Shown here piece after piece: positions 47,695 through 57,783 of a stretch of 64,000 nt of DNA. The stretch comes from Gimesia aquarii (lineage in GTDB: Bacteria > Planctomycetota > Planctomycetia > Planctomycetales > Planctomycetaceae), in the NCBI RefSeq assembly GCF_007748175.1, contig NZ_CP037422.1, forward strand, positions 1,218,528-1,282,527. Reading direction: 5' to 3'. Under the pieces are notes generated by a model. That model saw only the letters and a list, made by a program, of their open reading frames with translations. It was not told where the DNA came from and made no database searches. Made by a program: the position numbers and the translations under genes. Every line of letters begins with the position of its first letter. The first letter of the stretch is position 1.

Positions 47695-49962
47695 TTATTT
47701 TGTTTTTTCTGATTCTACCTCAGCCATAACTCCATCGCGATAGAGAAATGGCGTGCAGAAAACGATTTCACGAATCAATGCCTGTGATTGATACCCATTT
47801 TGTTCCAGTTTTTTGACAATGGTTTCTATGGTGCAGGCATCAGCATCTTCCAAACTTCGCCCCAACGCATACCCTAGCATTTTGGCTGTAAAATGGCGTG
47901 CCAGTTCATCTTTTCGCTTCAGAAGAACTTTCTTCAATTCAGCAGGGCCTGCAAATGTTTCACCAGAGGGAAATTCACCAGTGGCATCCACAGGTTGGCC
48001 TCGTTCTTTTTCTCTCCATCGACCAAACAGGTCGTAATTTTCCAGTCCAAAACCGATGGGATCAATAATATCATGGCAAGCTGCACAAGTAGCATGTTCA
48101 CGATGGGCCTCTAACACCTGGCGGATCGAACGCTTTTTATTCTGTTTACTCTTTTCCTTAAGTGGGGGAACTCCCGGTGGTGGTGACGGAACTGGTGTTC
48201 CTAGTAGCGTTTCCAGTACCCAGGCACCTCTTAAAACGGGACTGGTCCGTTTAGGATAAGAAGTCAGCATATGCACGCCCCCTAAACCCAGCACACCTCC
48301 TCGTTTCCCATCTGTAATCGAGACTTTGCGAAATTTGCGGCCTTTGACTCCTTCCACCCCGTAATGTTTCGCCAGACGTTGATTCAAAAAAGCATAGTCA
48401 GCATCGACGATTTCCAGGAGGCTACGGTTTTTCTGGAAAATGTAATCCATCATCTGAATCGCTTCTTCACGAAAATCCAGTGCCAGCTCTGTGGAGTAAA
48501 CATCACGGAAATCACCACCCACAGGCGCCACACGACCGCCGACATCTTTGGTACCCAACCATTGTTCGGTAAATTGTTTTGATAAGGACCGTGCTTTGGC
48601 GTCAGCTAACATTCTCGTAATCTGTTGATTCAGAACTGACTCTTTATGTAACTGAGCCTGGTTGGCCAATCGTAATAATTCTTCATCTGGTGTGCTGGCC
48701 CAGAAGAAATAGGAAAGCCGCGTTGCCAATTCATACTCGGAAATTGGTTGTATGCCGGCTTGTGTTTTATTAGCTTCCGTACGAAATAAAAAATGCGGAG
48801 AAACCAGGACGGCTTTGAGTGACAACTTAATCCGTTCCTCATACGGATCATTTCGTTTCGCGGCACGATCATAAAGTTGCATCAGTTGTGAAAGTTCATC
48901 TTCCGTAAGTGGCCGTCGATAAGCTTTCCTCGCGATTTCTCGTATGATTTTATGAGCCGCATCTCGATTTTGTGGTAGATCTTTCCCTGCAACTTGAAAA
49001 ATACGCTGATGTAGTTCTTTTTTAGTAAGGAACGGTTTACCTCTTTGCTCCGTCAACTCCATTGATGCAACTTTAACGGAAGGTTCCTCATTGGGAACAG
49101 CAAGCGTAATCGAATGTAAGCCGCGCATAAGTCGCACATTAGTAGAGACCGTTTGATCGGTTTGATCACTGAGTTTAAAACGATGCGCTTTAATACCATC
49201 GATCTTTAAAATAACATTCATTGAATTCTTCTCAGGCAGTTGAAATTTGATTTTCACTTCATAATCGCTAGTGAGATAGATACTTTCGATGACAGTAATT
49301 TCTTTGCCGGTAGGGATTGTGCGAGTACCCTGTTGTCTTTTAGTAACAGGAGGTAGAAAGTCAGAGGCTAGATACGTTTTTACGAGCGGAGGTGTAATAA
49401 TCGCAGCGTCCAGAACCTGTTGAGCTGCTTCCAAATAGCGTTCCATTAAAATCGGTGGCAGGAATAAAGTTTCTCCATTATTGTCGAAGCCTTCACCACC
49501 CGCACCATCATTGGGGAATTTCTCTGAGAACTTGAGCTCTAAACCAAATAAATCGCGGATGGTATGATCATATTCTGTTCGATTCAAACGACGTGGTAAA
49601 ACACGTCCTGCGTGTGGACCATGGTTACAGGCCGTTTCACGCAGATACGTTTCGATCCAGTTTGCAATCCTTAACCGCTCCGCTTCTGTCGGCTGAGGTT
49701 CATCTGCAGGAGGCATCGTTCGATTTCGTAATTGATGAGATGCGCTGTGCCAGATCTTTCTGGATTGAGAGATTTCATCTGCAGTGATTGCCTTAAGCAG
49801 TCCCACATCGTTTTTAGAGTCTTTCGGGTCATGACAATCTGCACAATACTTAACCAGGACGGGACGAACCGACTTTTCAAAGTAGTCTGCCGGCTCTGGT
49901 GAGGCAGCAAAGCTGTTACTACTCATCAGGAATGCGATCTGGCATAATAAAGCGATACGCAT
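47695..49962 (-). CDS. Secreted cytochrome c protein, PSD1/DUF1587/DUF1592/DUF1588/DUF1585
   Basis: 755 residues from the ATG at 49962 (AGG seven bases upstream); a longer frame starts at 50067. Signal peptide (about 1-20, ending SFAAS), then heme motif CADCH (40-44), DUF1587 (RRLNRTEYDHTIRDLFG), DUF1595/DUF1592 (SYFFWASTPDEEL; FTEQWLG), DUF1588 (YFLNQRLAKHYG... RTSPVLRGAWVLETLLGTP) with second heme-like CAACH, and DUF1585 at the end. A large exported redox protein, possibly a peroxidase-like or polysaccharide-oxidation component. Precedes DUF1552 in the same operon. Confidence 0.94.
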   Translation of the reverse strand: MRIALLCQIAFLMSSNSFAASPEPADYFEKSVRPVLVKYCADCHDPKDSKNDVGLLKAITADEISQSRKIWHSASHQLRNRTMPPADEPQPTEAERLRIANWIETYLRETACNHGPHAGRVLPRRLNRTEYDHTIRDLFGLELKFSEKFPNDGAGGEGFDNNGETLFLPPILMERYLEAAQQVLDAAIITPPLVKTYLASDFLPPVTKRQQGTRTIPTGKEITVIESIYLTSDYEVKIKFQLPEKNSMNVILKIDGIKAHRFKLSDQTDQTVSTNVRLMRGLHSITLAVPNEEPSVKVASMELTEQRGKPFLTKKELHQRIFQVAGKDLPQNRDAAHKIIREIARKAYRRPLTEDELSQLMQLYDRAAKRNDPYEERIKLSLKAVLVSPHFLFRTEANKTQAGIQPISEYELATRLSYFFWASTPDEELLRLANQAQLHKESVLNQQITRMLADAKARSLSKQFTEQWLGTKDVGGRVAPVGGDFRDVYSTELALDFREEAIQMMDYIFQKNRSLLEIVDADYAFLNQRLAKHYGVEGVKGRKFRKVSITDGKRGGVLGLGGVHMLTSYPKRTSPVLRGAWVLETLLGTPVPSPPPGVPPLKEKSKQNKKRSIRQVLEAHREHATCAACHDIIDPIGFGLENYDLFGRWREKERGQPVDATGEFPSGETFAGPAELKKVLLKRKDELARHFTAKMLGYALGRSLEDADACTIETIVKKLEQNGYQSQALIREIVFCTPFLYRDGVMAEVESEKTK

Positions 49963-50261
49963 ATTCAGACCTGTTTCGGGTTGGGAGGTAGATTCTGGTG
50001 ATGGTAGGCTACGGGAGAATTCTCCCGGAATGAACATTACTTTGATTATATGTAAAAAAAGAGTCAAAGAAAAGGATTGATCCGGTAACTATCAATTTAC
50101 GTCTATCATGATTGGATCATAGATTGGACAATTCTGGCATCTCAGATGAGACAGGTTGACCTCAAAACCGATTTTCGCACATAATCCCACTATAGGTGGA
50201 CTTAGATCAAAGTCACAATTCAAGAAATTATGTTCAATATTTTAATCGACGGGCTTGTTGT

Positions 50262-51128
50262 ATGGCTGATAAGAATACTGCTCAAGAGACTAAAAAACAG
50301 GCTTGGCGTGAAAGGTTGTATGAGATCATTTTCGAAGCAGACACACCCGCCGGTAAATATTTTGATGTTGTCCTCTTGATCGCGATTCTAACAAGTGTTT
50401 TCGTCATCATGTTGGAGAGTGTTGAATCCATTGATGCCCGATTTAAGAATGGGTTTACCTACGCCGAGTGGTTTTTTACAGTTTTGTTTACCTTCGAATA
50501 TGGAGCACGCATTCTTTGTGCTCGTCGACCAATACGCTATATTTTCAGCTTCTATGGTATTGTGGATCTACTTTCCATCTTACCTACATATGTGCTCGTC
50601 CTTGAATCATATGGAATGGAGTCAGATGAGCTTCATCGACTAGGGGTGATTCGTGCACTTCGTCTGTTGCGCGCCTTCCGTATCTTTAAGTTAGGGCACA
50701 TGTTGTCGGGAGCGGCTGAATTACGAGAAGCGATTTGGGCGACTCGTTCAAAAATTACAGTCTTTCTTGCCACTGTTGTCATTGCTGTTGTCATTGAAGG
50801 CGCCGCGCTTCACTTAATCGAAGGTCCTGAAAATCCTGGTTTCAGTTCCATTCCCCAAAGTATGTATTGGGCAATTGTCACGATGACTACAGTTGGTTAT
50901 GGTGATGCCACACCAGAAACTCCCCTTGGAAAATGTCTGGCGGCAATCATCATGGTCCTGGGCTATAGTCTCATTATTGTTCCTACAGGACTTGTGACGG
51001 CAGAATTAGCACATGCTGGAGGTAATTTTACAGCAACTCGAATTACGACCCAGGTTTGTCCGGAATGTATGAAAGAAGGGCACGAAGTGGATGCCACATT
51101 CTGCAAATTCTGTGGATCACGTCTCTAA
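50262..51128 (+). CDS. Voltage-gated-type potassium channel with C-terminal zinc ribbon
   Basis: 288 residues from the ATG at 50262 (a longer frame starts at 50196). Six transmembrane helices; the fourth region RLGVIRALRLLRAFRIFK carries repeated arginines (voltage sensor), and the pore filter TTVGYGD is at 209-215. After S6 the short cytoplasmic tail contains C266-x2-C269 and C281-x2-C284 (CPEC/CKFC), a zinc-ribbon-like end. Conducts K+ across the inner membrane. Function of the tail is not known; ion or redox sensing is possible. Confidence 0.93.
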   Translation: MADKNTAQETKKQAWRERLYEIIFEADTPAGKYFDVVLLIAILTSVFVIMLESVESIDARFKNGFTYAEWFFTVLFTFEYGARILCARRPIRYIFSFYGIVDLLSILPTYVLVLESYGMESDELHRLGVIRALRLLRAFRIFKLGHMLSGAAELREAIWATRSKITVFLATVVIAVVIEGAALHLIEGPENPGFSSIPQSMYWAIVTMTTVGYGDATPETPLGKCLAAIIMVLGYSLIIVPTGLVTAELAHAGGNFTATRITTQVCPECMKEGHEVDATFCKFCGSRL

Positions 51129-51281
51129 TTCAATTTTTCTATTAATCTGATTCTCAAAGAAAGTTTCAGAAAATCAGTAGATTTCTGGAACTTCTTTTCT
51201 GCGCACATCGTCAAAATCGCGGTGCTCAACTAAGAGCACTTCATTTCAATTAAAATCCTGTTTTGGCCAGGAGACGTTTCA

Positions 51282-52439
51282 ATGCGCAAACTTTTTCATT
51301 TCACTGTGTTAGCTTTAGTGTCTTTAGGCTTGATGAATCAACCAATTCAAGCAAAGGAAAAACCGCAACCGACGAAAACCACACAGCCTTCTGTCGAATT
51401 AGCGATTCTGCTTGATACCAGTGGTAGTATGCAAGGCTTGATTAATCAGGCACGCTCACAGCTCTGGAAAATTGTCAATGAATTGGCCACAGCTAAACAG
51501 AATGGTCAAGTTCCTGTGATGAAAGTGGCCTTGTATGAATATGGGAAAAGTAGTCTTCCGGCCAGTGAAGGTTACATGCGACAAATTATGCCACTTACAG
51601 AAAACCTGGATCAGCTTTCAGAAGAATTATTTGCTCTGAAGACAAACGGTGGTGAAGAATATTGTGGACATGTCATTCAAGCAGCCACGAATGGCCTTAA
51701 GTGGAGTGATTCTGACAAAAGTCTGAAGTTGATTTTTATTGCAGGAAACGAACCGTTTACACAAGGGAAAGTCGATTTCAAGGTGGCATGCCCGGCTGCT
51801 ATCAAAAAAGGAATCACCATTAATACGATCTTTTGTGGACCAGAACAAACGGGAATTCAAACAGGATGGAAAGAGGGCGCTCTTTTGGCAGATGGATCTT
51901 TTTTGAGCATTAATCACGGGGTTCAGGTTGTGACTCCCAAAACACCCTATGATCGGAAATTAAGCGAACTAAGTCGGAGTATCAATAAAACCTACCTCTT
52001 TTACGGTTCTCAAAAAGCGAAGAATGAATCAAGTGCCAGTCAGCTTTCCGCTGACGGACTGGCAGGACAGTCAAGTCCCGCTTCCAGTGCCGACCGTGCT
52101 GCCTTTAAAGGATCGGGACGTTACCGCGTCAAAGCAGATTTAATCGATGCAATTGCCGGTAAAAAAGTCAAGCTGCAAGAATTGAAGCAAGAAGAACTTC
52201 CCGCCGAGCTGAAAAAGTTGACGAAAAAAGAGCAGACTGCTTATATCGAGAAAAAACAGAAAGAACGAAAAGCGATTCAACTTCAGATTCAAGAACTCAC
52301 CAAAAAACGAAACAAGTTCATTGCGGATGAAATGAAGAAGCAACAAAACCAGAAAAAAGAAACCACGTTTGATACGGCTGTCATCAAAGCTTTGAAATCG
52401 CAGGCTGTGAAAAAGAATTTTCAGTTTCAATCTGAATGA
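51282..52439 (+). CDS. Exported von Willebrand factor A domain protein
   Basis: 385 residues with a signal peptide (about 1-24, QPIQAK). The vWA metal-ion motif DTSGS (45-49) is intact in ELAILLDTSGSMQGL, with a ..GGEEYCGH stretch (about 124-131) typical of secreted vWA proteins. The C-terminal 100 residues are lysine/glutamine-rich and helical (KLQELKQEELPAELKKL, QKKRKAIQLQIQEL), suggesting a coiled coil. Followed on the same strand 67 bp later by a VIT/vWA protein; the pair likely works together in surface protein-protein contacts. Confidence 0.88.
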   Translation: MRKLFHFTVLALVSLGLMNQPIQAKEKPQPTKTTQPSVELAILLDTSGSMQGLINQARSQLWKIVNELATAKQNGQVPVMKVALYEYGKSSLPASEGYMRQIMPLTENLDQLSEELFALKTNGGEEYCGHVIQAATNGLKWSDSDKSLKLIFIAGNEPFTQGKVDFKVACPAAIKKGITINTIFCGPEQTGIQTGWKEGALLADGSFLSINHGVQVVTPKTPYDRKLSELSRSINKTYLFYGSQKAKNESSASQLSADGLAGQSSPASSADRAAFKGSGRYRVKADLIDAIAGKKVKLQELKQEELPAELKKLTKKEQTAYIEKKQKERKAIQLQIQELTKKRNKFIADEMKKQQNQKKETTFDTAVIKALKSQAVKKNFQFQSE

Positions 52440-52506
52440 GTCAGTATTTCCTGCTGAAAACCGTAATTCCTTCAAACAAAAGCAAAGCCATTAAGGGAGT
52501 CCAGTT

Positions 52507-54801
52507 ATGAAATCCTATCGACTATCATTGGGAATTGCCTGTGCTGTAATGGTACTGATTGGTGCAAGCACAATGACACAGGCTTGTTTCATGAGGGCTC
52601 CTCAACCCGTTCAAGTCTGGATGGATCATATCAACGTTGATATTACCAACCAGGTGGCTGTGAAAACCTATCATTGTGCATTTCGGAATCCCAATGGCAG
52701 AGCCATCGTAGGCGGGACATGTTACATGGAGCTCGAACCGGGAACCCAGGTGAATAACATGTCTGTGCTCGTGGATGGTAAAGAAATGCAGGCGGAAATA
52801 TTGGATGTCAAAAAAGCCAATCAGGTTTTTCAGGAGATCGTTAAAAAAGGTGGCTCACCTGCATTACTGGAATATTATGGTAACCAGCTGATCCAAACCA
52901 AAATTCCGCGGGTCGCGGCAGGAAAAACGGTGATGGTCAAATTGACCTACACGACAGTCCTGAAAAAACGAGGAGATTTGATCCGTTTGCAAATGCTTAA
53001 CACGAATCCCAAAGCATTAATGCAACCACTCAAAGAAGCTTCAGTCACTGTGAATATCCGTAGCGATGAGCCGATCAAGAATATTTATAGCCCCACTCAT
53101 CAAGTCAAATTAGTCGAGAAAAAAGACTGGGATATTTCTGTCGAATGGAAGCAGAAAAACTATTTGCCTAAACATCCTTTCGTGCTTTACTATCAGACGT
53201 CATCCGACAAAGTTGGAGCCAGTCTGGTTGCTCATCGAGAAAAAGGAGAGGCTGGCTATTTCATGATGATGCTCTCTCCCACACAAGGGCAGGGGATCGG
53301 AAAACTGACTGAGAAACAAATCATGCCCAAAGATGTCGTGTTTTGTATCGATACATCGGGTTCTATGCTGGAAAATAATAAAATTACGCAGGCACGTGAG
53401 GCTTTGAAATACTGTTTGAATCATCTGCGTCCAGGTGACCGCTTTAATATCATTGACTTCAGTACGACGGCACGCCATTTCGACAAACAAGGGTTGATTT
53501 TTTTTAATGAAGAGTCGAAACAAAAGGCTCTGGCATATGCGGATGCGTTGTCAGCCCGTGGTGGAACGGCCATTGAAGAGGCGTTGTTACTCTCGTTAAA
53601 ACATCTCGAAACAGATATTGAGAGTTCTGCGCATGATCGGCTGAAAATGATAGTCTTTTCCACAGATGGGCTGCCCACAATTGGTGAGCGCGATGCTCAG
53701 AAAATTCTGCAGACAATTTCTCAAAAGAACACCGAGAACGTACGATTGTTCGTCTTCGGTGAGGGCTATAATGTGAATACCAAATTGCTTGATTTTCTAG
53801 CACTCGATCATCGTGGAGAAGCAGACTATATTCTTCCCAAAGAAGATATTACCAAGAAAATCAGCCAGTTTTTTGATCGGGTGGGCAGCCCTGTGATGAC
53901 AGACGTCTCATTTGATTTCGATGGGGCCGGCGTGATCGACGTCTATCCTCGACAAATTCGAGACATTTTCAAGGGAGAGCAATTGCTGGTTTACGGGCGT
54001 TATACAGGTTCTGGTCAAAAAACAGTAAATGTCACGGGTACTATTAATGGGGCCAAAACAACGCTTTCATACCAATTGGATTTTCCAAAAGAATCGTCCG
54101 ATGACCGAAGTTCTTTTGTACCTCGGCTTTGGGCAGGACAAAAAGTGGATTTCCTTCTTGAAGAAATCCGCAAGAACAATACGTCACAGCCAGATCAGGA
54201 ATTAGTGAATGAGATCACCTTACTTGCCAAACAGCACGGAATTGTGACTCCCTATACGAGTTTCCTGATGGCTGATGACACCATGTTGGGTAATTCTCCG
54301 CTTCCTGCGCTACAAGCAGGTCGTGGTCAATTGCGGTTATTACGAGAGGGCCGTCAACTACAGAAGAATATCAAAGAAAAAGTTGAATTTGATAGTTTTC
54401 AACGTGGGGGGAGCAGCAGCCTTCGACAAAGGCAAAGTCAGATTGAAGATGCACAAAGTTCCAACCGTGATCGAAGTGCTGCCGGTAAAAGTGGCAATGC
54501 CTCTCGCTTGTATTTTCAAGCAGAACGAGAAATGAAAAAGGTCGGCAAAAAAGGTTCCGCCCTTCAGTCGATCCGTTATATCGGGAATCGGACCTTCTAT
54601 AAATCAGAGGGAGCCTTCTGGAATGAGAGTTTATACGATCCACAAAAACATAAAAATCTCAAAATGATTGAGGTTGGATCCAAAGACTACTTCCAGTTGC
54701 TCAAGCAGGATCAGCGGTTGGCGAAATACTTATCGCTTGGTAACGTGATTCTACAAGTGGATCAACGCTGGTATCAAATCCAGGAAAAATCGAAGTCATA
54801 A
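52507..54801 (+). CDS. Exported VIT and vWA domain protein
   Basis: 764 residues. Signal peptide (about 1-27), then the vault/inter-alpha-trypsin domain (about 35-150: VQVWMDHINVDITNQVAVKTYHCAFRN ... QTKIPRVAAGKTVMVKLTYT), a vWA domain with the MIDAS sequence DTSGS (282-286) and RGGTAIEEALLLSLK, then a C-terminal region with a serine-rich stretch near 650 (RGGSSSLRQRQSQ). Such proteins occur beside sortase-like or stress systems in other bacteria, but no sortase is near. Probable adhesion or surface scaffold. Downstream of the vWA gene. Confidence 0.9.
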   Translation: MKSYRLSLGIACAVMVLIGASTMTQACFMRAPQPVQVWMDHINVDITNQVAVKTYHCAFRNPNGRAIVGGTCYMELEPGTQVNNMSVLVDGKEMQAEILDVKKANQVFQEIVKKGGSPALLEYYGNQLIQTKIPRVAAGKTVMVKLTYTTVLKKRGDLIRLQMLNTNPKALMQPLKEASVTVNIRSDEPIKNIYSPTHQVKLVEKKDWDISVEWKQKNYLPKHPFVLYYQTSSDKVGASLVAHREKGEAGYFMMMLSPTQGQGIGKLTEKQIMPKDVVFCIDTSGSMLENNKITQAREALKYCLNHLRPGDRFNIIDFSTTARHFDKQGLIFFNEESKQKALAYADALSARGGTAIEEALLLSLKHLETDIESSAHDRLKMIVFSTDGLPTIGERDAQKILQTISQKNTENVRLFVFGEGYNVNTKLLDFLALDHRGEADYILPKEDITKKISQFFDRVGSPVMTDVSFDFDGAGVIDVYPRQIRDIFKGEQLLVYGRYTGSGQKTVNVTGTINGAKTTLSYQLDFPKESSDDRSSFVPRLWAGQKVDFLLEEIRKNNTSQPDQELVNEITLLAKQHGIVTPYTSFLMADDTMLGNSPLPALQAGRGQLRLLREGRQLQKNIKEKVEFDSFQRGGSSSLRQRQSQIEDAQSSNRDRSAAGKSGNASRLYFQAEREMKKVGKKGSALQSIRYIGNRTFYKSEGAFWNESLYDPQKHKNLKMIEVGSKDYFQLLKQDQRLAKYLSLGNVILQVDQRWYQIQEKSKS

Positions 54802-55002
54802 ACCATAAAGGCAAATCGCTTTATGCGAAGCAGACCTAGGCTTCGCTATTCTACAAAAATAATTTCTGTGACGAAATGATCCTCGTTAATTACACCTGAA
54901 TTAAAGTACCACGAAAAGCATGAACGCCACGAACTTTAATCAGGGTGGTTCGAATCATTCTGCTCAGTTCTCAAAATTGGCGAATTCACGTTTCCCATTC
55001 AT
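54802..55002. other. Intergenic hairpin between convergent genes
   Basis: About 200 bp. GCGAAGC (54824-54830) pairs with GCTTCGC (54839-54845 region), 7 bp, without a clear T run; it may be a weak bidirectional transcription stop. Confidence 0.35.
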
Positions 55003-55392
55003 CTAATTCTCTTCCAGCAATTCCTGAATCTCATTCCACGGTCCAGGCGCCACGTCGCACGGGCCGACAGCAACGATCTGCTCAATCGCTTCATCGAAAC
55101 TTGTCCCATTGATTTTGGACAGAGCGGCTGCCACGATGGCGGGTGAGCGGCTCATGCCACCGCTACAGGCGACCAGAGTCGGTTCCTCGGCCTCGATGAA
55201 TCGGACCAGAGTCTCAATCGCCGTTTGCAATACCGGTTGATGATTTTCTTCCCCGTCGATCAAAGGCAGGCGGCAATAAACGATCTCTCTGGGGAATGTG
55301 ACTGGTGGTTCTTCCATCGCCAGATCGATTTTGTTCCCGCTAAGTTCCAGGAGTCGTGTTACTCATCAGATGAGACAGCGTGTCGGATTCAT
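55003..55392 (-). pseudogene. Dual-specificity phosphatase, N-terminus damaged
   Basis: The 104-residue part from 55317 holds the catalytic loop CSGGMSRS (Cys51, Arg57 in that numbering; C-x5-R) and family segments DLAMEEPP and REIVYCRLPLIDGEEN. The expected first 40 residues are reduced. A strong GAGGAGAGAG site precedes an ATG at 55392 that opens MNPTRCLI and then hits a stop; LLELSGNKIDLAMEE continues in another frame. So a deletion or frameshift has broken the 5' end. It is six bases behind the PH-domain gene. Confidence 0.75.
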
Positions 55393-55397
55393 GCGGC

Positions 55398-55862
55398 TTA
55401 TTCTCTCTCCTCGGTTTGCAGTCGCTTGTTCACAAAGGAAGCCAGGTTTTCGGCATCATCGGTACCAACCCGCAGAACACTGTTTCGCAACTTCAGCACC
55501 ACACAGTCGCGTCCCCAGAGGTTCCAGACCAGACCGCCCCGCGGACTCATATGAATCCCCCAGCCTTCAATGAATGTCGTTCGGCCCACCTCGACATCGG
55601 TAATGTCATCGTAACGCACGCTTTTACGAAAGAGCGGTAACGGGCCGAAGCGAATGGCAATCTGGTCGTCTTCGTCTTCTACCGTCAGTTGTTGAAATGC
55701 CGATCCCAATATCAAAATCAGGGCACCCACCAATGCTAAAATGAGACTTACCGATTGCAGATCAGTAAACCACGCGCCCAAAAACATTCCGATGGCAACC
55801 GCATAGACCAGCAAACCAAGCGGTGCCTTTTGTGTATGACGATAAGTCGCGATTCCACTCAT
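55398..55862 (-). CDS. Two-helix membrane protein with PH-like domain
   Basis: 154 residues. Two N-terminal transmembrane helices (about 14-29 and 36-55) precede a bacterial PH-like domain (about 65-150: QIAIRFGPLPLFRKSVRYDDITDVEVGRTTFIEGWGIH). The domain is common in bacterial membrane proteins of unknown role. It is followed six bases later by the broken phosphatase start, so the two were once one operon. Confidence 0.82.
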   Translation of the reverse strand: MSGIATYRHTQKAPLGLLVYAVAIGMFLGAWFTDLQSVSLILALVGALILILGSAFQQLTVEDEDDQIAIRFGPLPLFRKSVRYDDITDVEVGRTTFIEGWGIHMSPRGGLVWNLWGRDCVVLKLRNSVLRVGTDDAENLASFVNKRLQTEERE

Positions 55863-55923
55863 TTTATGATCTCCTGTCTCAGGTACTCGATCTTTAAAAT
55901 GATACCCGTTTCATTTTGAATGT

Positions 55924-56661
55924 CTAATTTTTGTCCTCGGTCTTGAGGTTATGAAAAGTCATTTCGAGTGCTGTTTTTCTTAGTTCTTCGTCGCGCCTCT
56001 CACATTCTTTGAGTGATATCCTTGAAAGAAACCAAAAAATCGGAGGAAAAATCAAAAAGAATACTAAGTATCCAAAGACAGAGGGTACTGCTTCCCCCAT
56101 TGACTCTTTGATCTTTGCCATCCAGACGTAAATTAATAAACTGGGAATGAGTGCCAAAATTGAGACAATAAATGTAAACCGCGTGATACCCTTCATCTCT
56201 GATTTAGTTTTTTGGTTTTCATCAACTTCAAGTTGATAGTAATACCGAAGGGCTTCTTCCTTCGAAGCGAGTTCCCCCTCAAATAACATTTCTTTACACT
56301 GATGGCACATGCCTGTTTTCAGAATGTGATCACTCGTGCGTTCCATTCCTATAAACGCATCACAAAGCGGGCAGTTTAACTTCAAATTGCGTTTTAATCG
56401 ATTGTCATAGAATATGACGCAGGTTATTGGCAGAATAAATGAAATTAAGAGATAGAGACCTAATCCAATTCCTATCCACAGACGATGTTCAGCGCAGTTT
56501 TGTGTTGTATCTCTTTCGTAAAGATCATCGATGAATATCAAACCCAAGAATGGGGAAAGAAGCATGAAAAACATTATGATAAAACCAGAGATCGAAGTGC
56601 TTTTGTTGTATTTACAAACAGCTGCTTCATACTCGTCTTTGAAAAGTTGAGCTTCGTTCAT
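55924..56661 (-). CDS. Polytopic membrane protein with zinc-ribbon loop
   Basis: 245 residues from the ATG at 56661; a TTG at 56751 would extend it by 30 residues of doubtful quality. Four transmembrane segments (SISGFIIMFFMLLSPFLGLIFI; GIGLGLYLLISFILPITCVIF; FTFIVSILALIPSLLIYVWM; VFGYLVFFLIFPPIFWFL). A cytoplasmic loop holds CPLC (near 115) and CHQC (near 138), a likely zinc ribbon. No known family. It has no close partner. Confidence 0.7.
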   Translation of the reverse strand: MNEAQLFKDEYEAAVCKYNKSTSISGFIIMFFMLLSPFLGLIFIDDLYERDTTQNCAEHRLWIGIGLGLYLLISFILPITCVIFYDNRLKRNLKLNCPLCDAFIGMERTSDHILKTGMCHQCKEMLFEGELASKEEALRYYYQLEVDENQKTKSEMKGITRFTFIVSILALIPSLLIYVWMAKIKESMGEAVPSVFGYLVFFLIFPPIFWFLSRISLKECERRDEELRKTALEMTFHNLKTEDKN

Positions 56662-56866
56662 TGATTCAATCACGGCTGACCTCAATGTGTTTTTGGGCAG
56701 ACCTCTCCCGACACAAAGAGAACGTATCGTGCAGAGTGAGGGATCACTCAACTTCGATTAATTTGAAAATTGATCTGAGAGTGCATCCATTTGAATCCTG
56801 GCGATTCTGAGCTGTGATTCTTGGTCCAATTGGTTCTGGTGATGCTGAAATCAACCTGGAGATAGA

Positions 56867-57268
56867 TTAATCTGATGACATCGCGGTTAAGAGATCGATA
56901 TCAAACGAATCGGGGATGGTGACGACCAGAGTATTATGGCCATCGTCTTCGAACTTGATCGAATTTCGGGGCATGCCGATAGCAGGTTTTTTGGCCAGGA
57001 TCACATTCTTGTCGCGAAGCAGGAAAAAGTGTTCGTTGAGACCGTCTGGATCTGCGGTCACAAACATCAAGATTCCCTTTTTCAAGCTCACAGATTGCAC
57101 GCGCGTAAACATCTTGGTTTTAGCGAGGGGATGTTGCCCATGTTGAAAGCGGGCGTTGTGCTCCCTTAAAGCGGCTGATTTTTCTTTGTTCGTTTCTGCC
57201 TCATCACTAACATAAAAGAGTGAGAAGCAAAATAGAATTATGATGATCGATGAAAATGTGGTGAGCAT
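56867..57268 (-). CDS. Small membrane-anchored hypothetical protein
   Basis: 133 residues from the ATG at 57268 (TTG at 57286 is possible). One transmembrane segment (MLTTFSSIIIILFCFSLFYVSD) and a soluble tail with a beta-rich end (NTLVVTIPDSFDIDLLTAM). Likely membrane-anchored and facing the periplasm. Function unknown. Confidence 0.68.
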   Translation of the reverse strand: MLTTFSSIIIILFCFSLFYVSDEAETNKEKSAALREHNARFQHGQHPLAKTKMFTRVQSVSLKKGILMFVTADPDGLNEHFFLLRDKNVILAKKPAIGMPRNSIKFEDDGHNTLVVTIPDSFDIDLLTAMSSD

Positions 57269-57286
57269 GTCCTTCAATTTAGCCAA

Positions 57287-57783
57287 CTCCCACTTTCGGT
57301 GCCCGCGAAAGAGTCAATTTTTCAGGTGTCACAATTGCAAATTTCGGATAGAAAACAAATCGTTCCGAATGATTCTGGTCTTGTTAGACATTTTAAAGAG
57401 ACACTCTGTTCCCTTTTTTGCTTAATTATCCTTCGTTTTTTAAGAGAAAGTTGTAACTCCTTATACAGATTTGGATATGTCCAAATCGAATCTGTTCTGT
57501 TATTCGCTCAATTTGAAAATTATTACTAACAATTCGCAAGAAAAAAGAAAGAGTAAAAAAAATTTATGCCAGGGAATTGGACCTCACTACCAGCGTGCGT
57601 CAGTAATTTCATTTAGTATTATCAGGAAAAAGCATTTGTAAATCCGGTTGCTTCTAACCCCAAATTACTACTCGCTCCTGTTCTACTATGATAAGATAAC
57701 GGAAATACGTTTCAGAGTTCGTTATCCGCTTTTGTTATACGTGTGAACGTGATGACCGGACAATTCTGTTTACTCTCTTTATC
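57287..57783. other. Gene-free region
   Basis: About 500 bp, AT-rich, between divergent genes. I see no supportable gene or strong hairpin; an A/T tract near 57540-57570 stands out. Presumably promoter sequence for both sides. Confidence 0.45.

Noticed and set aside
54824..54847. Hairpin as a strong terminator of the VIT-vWA gene
   Set aside because: Seven-base-pair stem but no T run; kept only as a weak signal.
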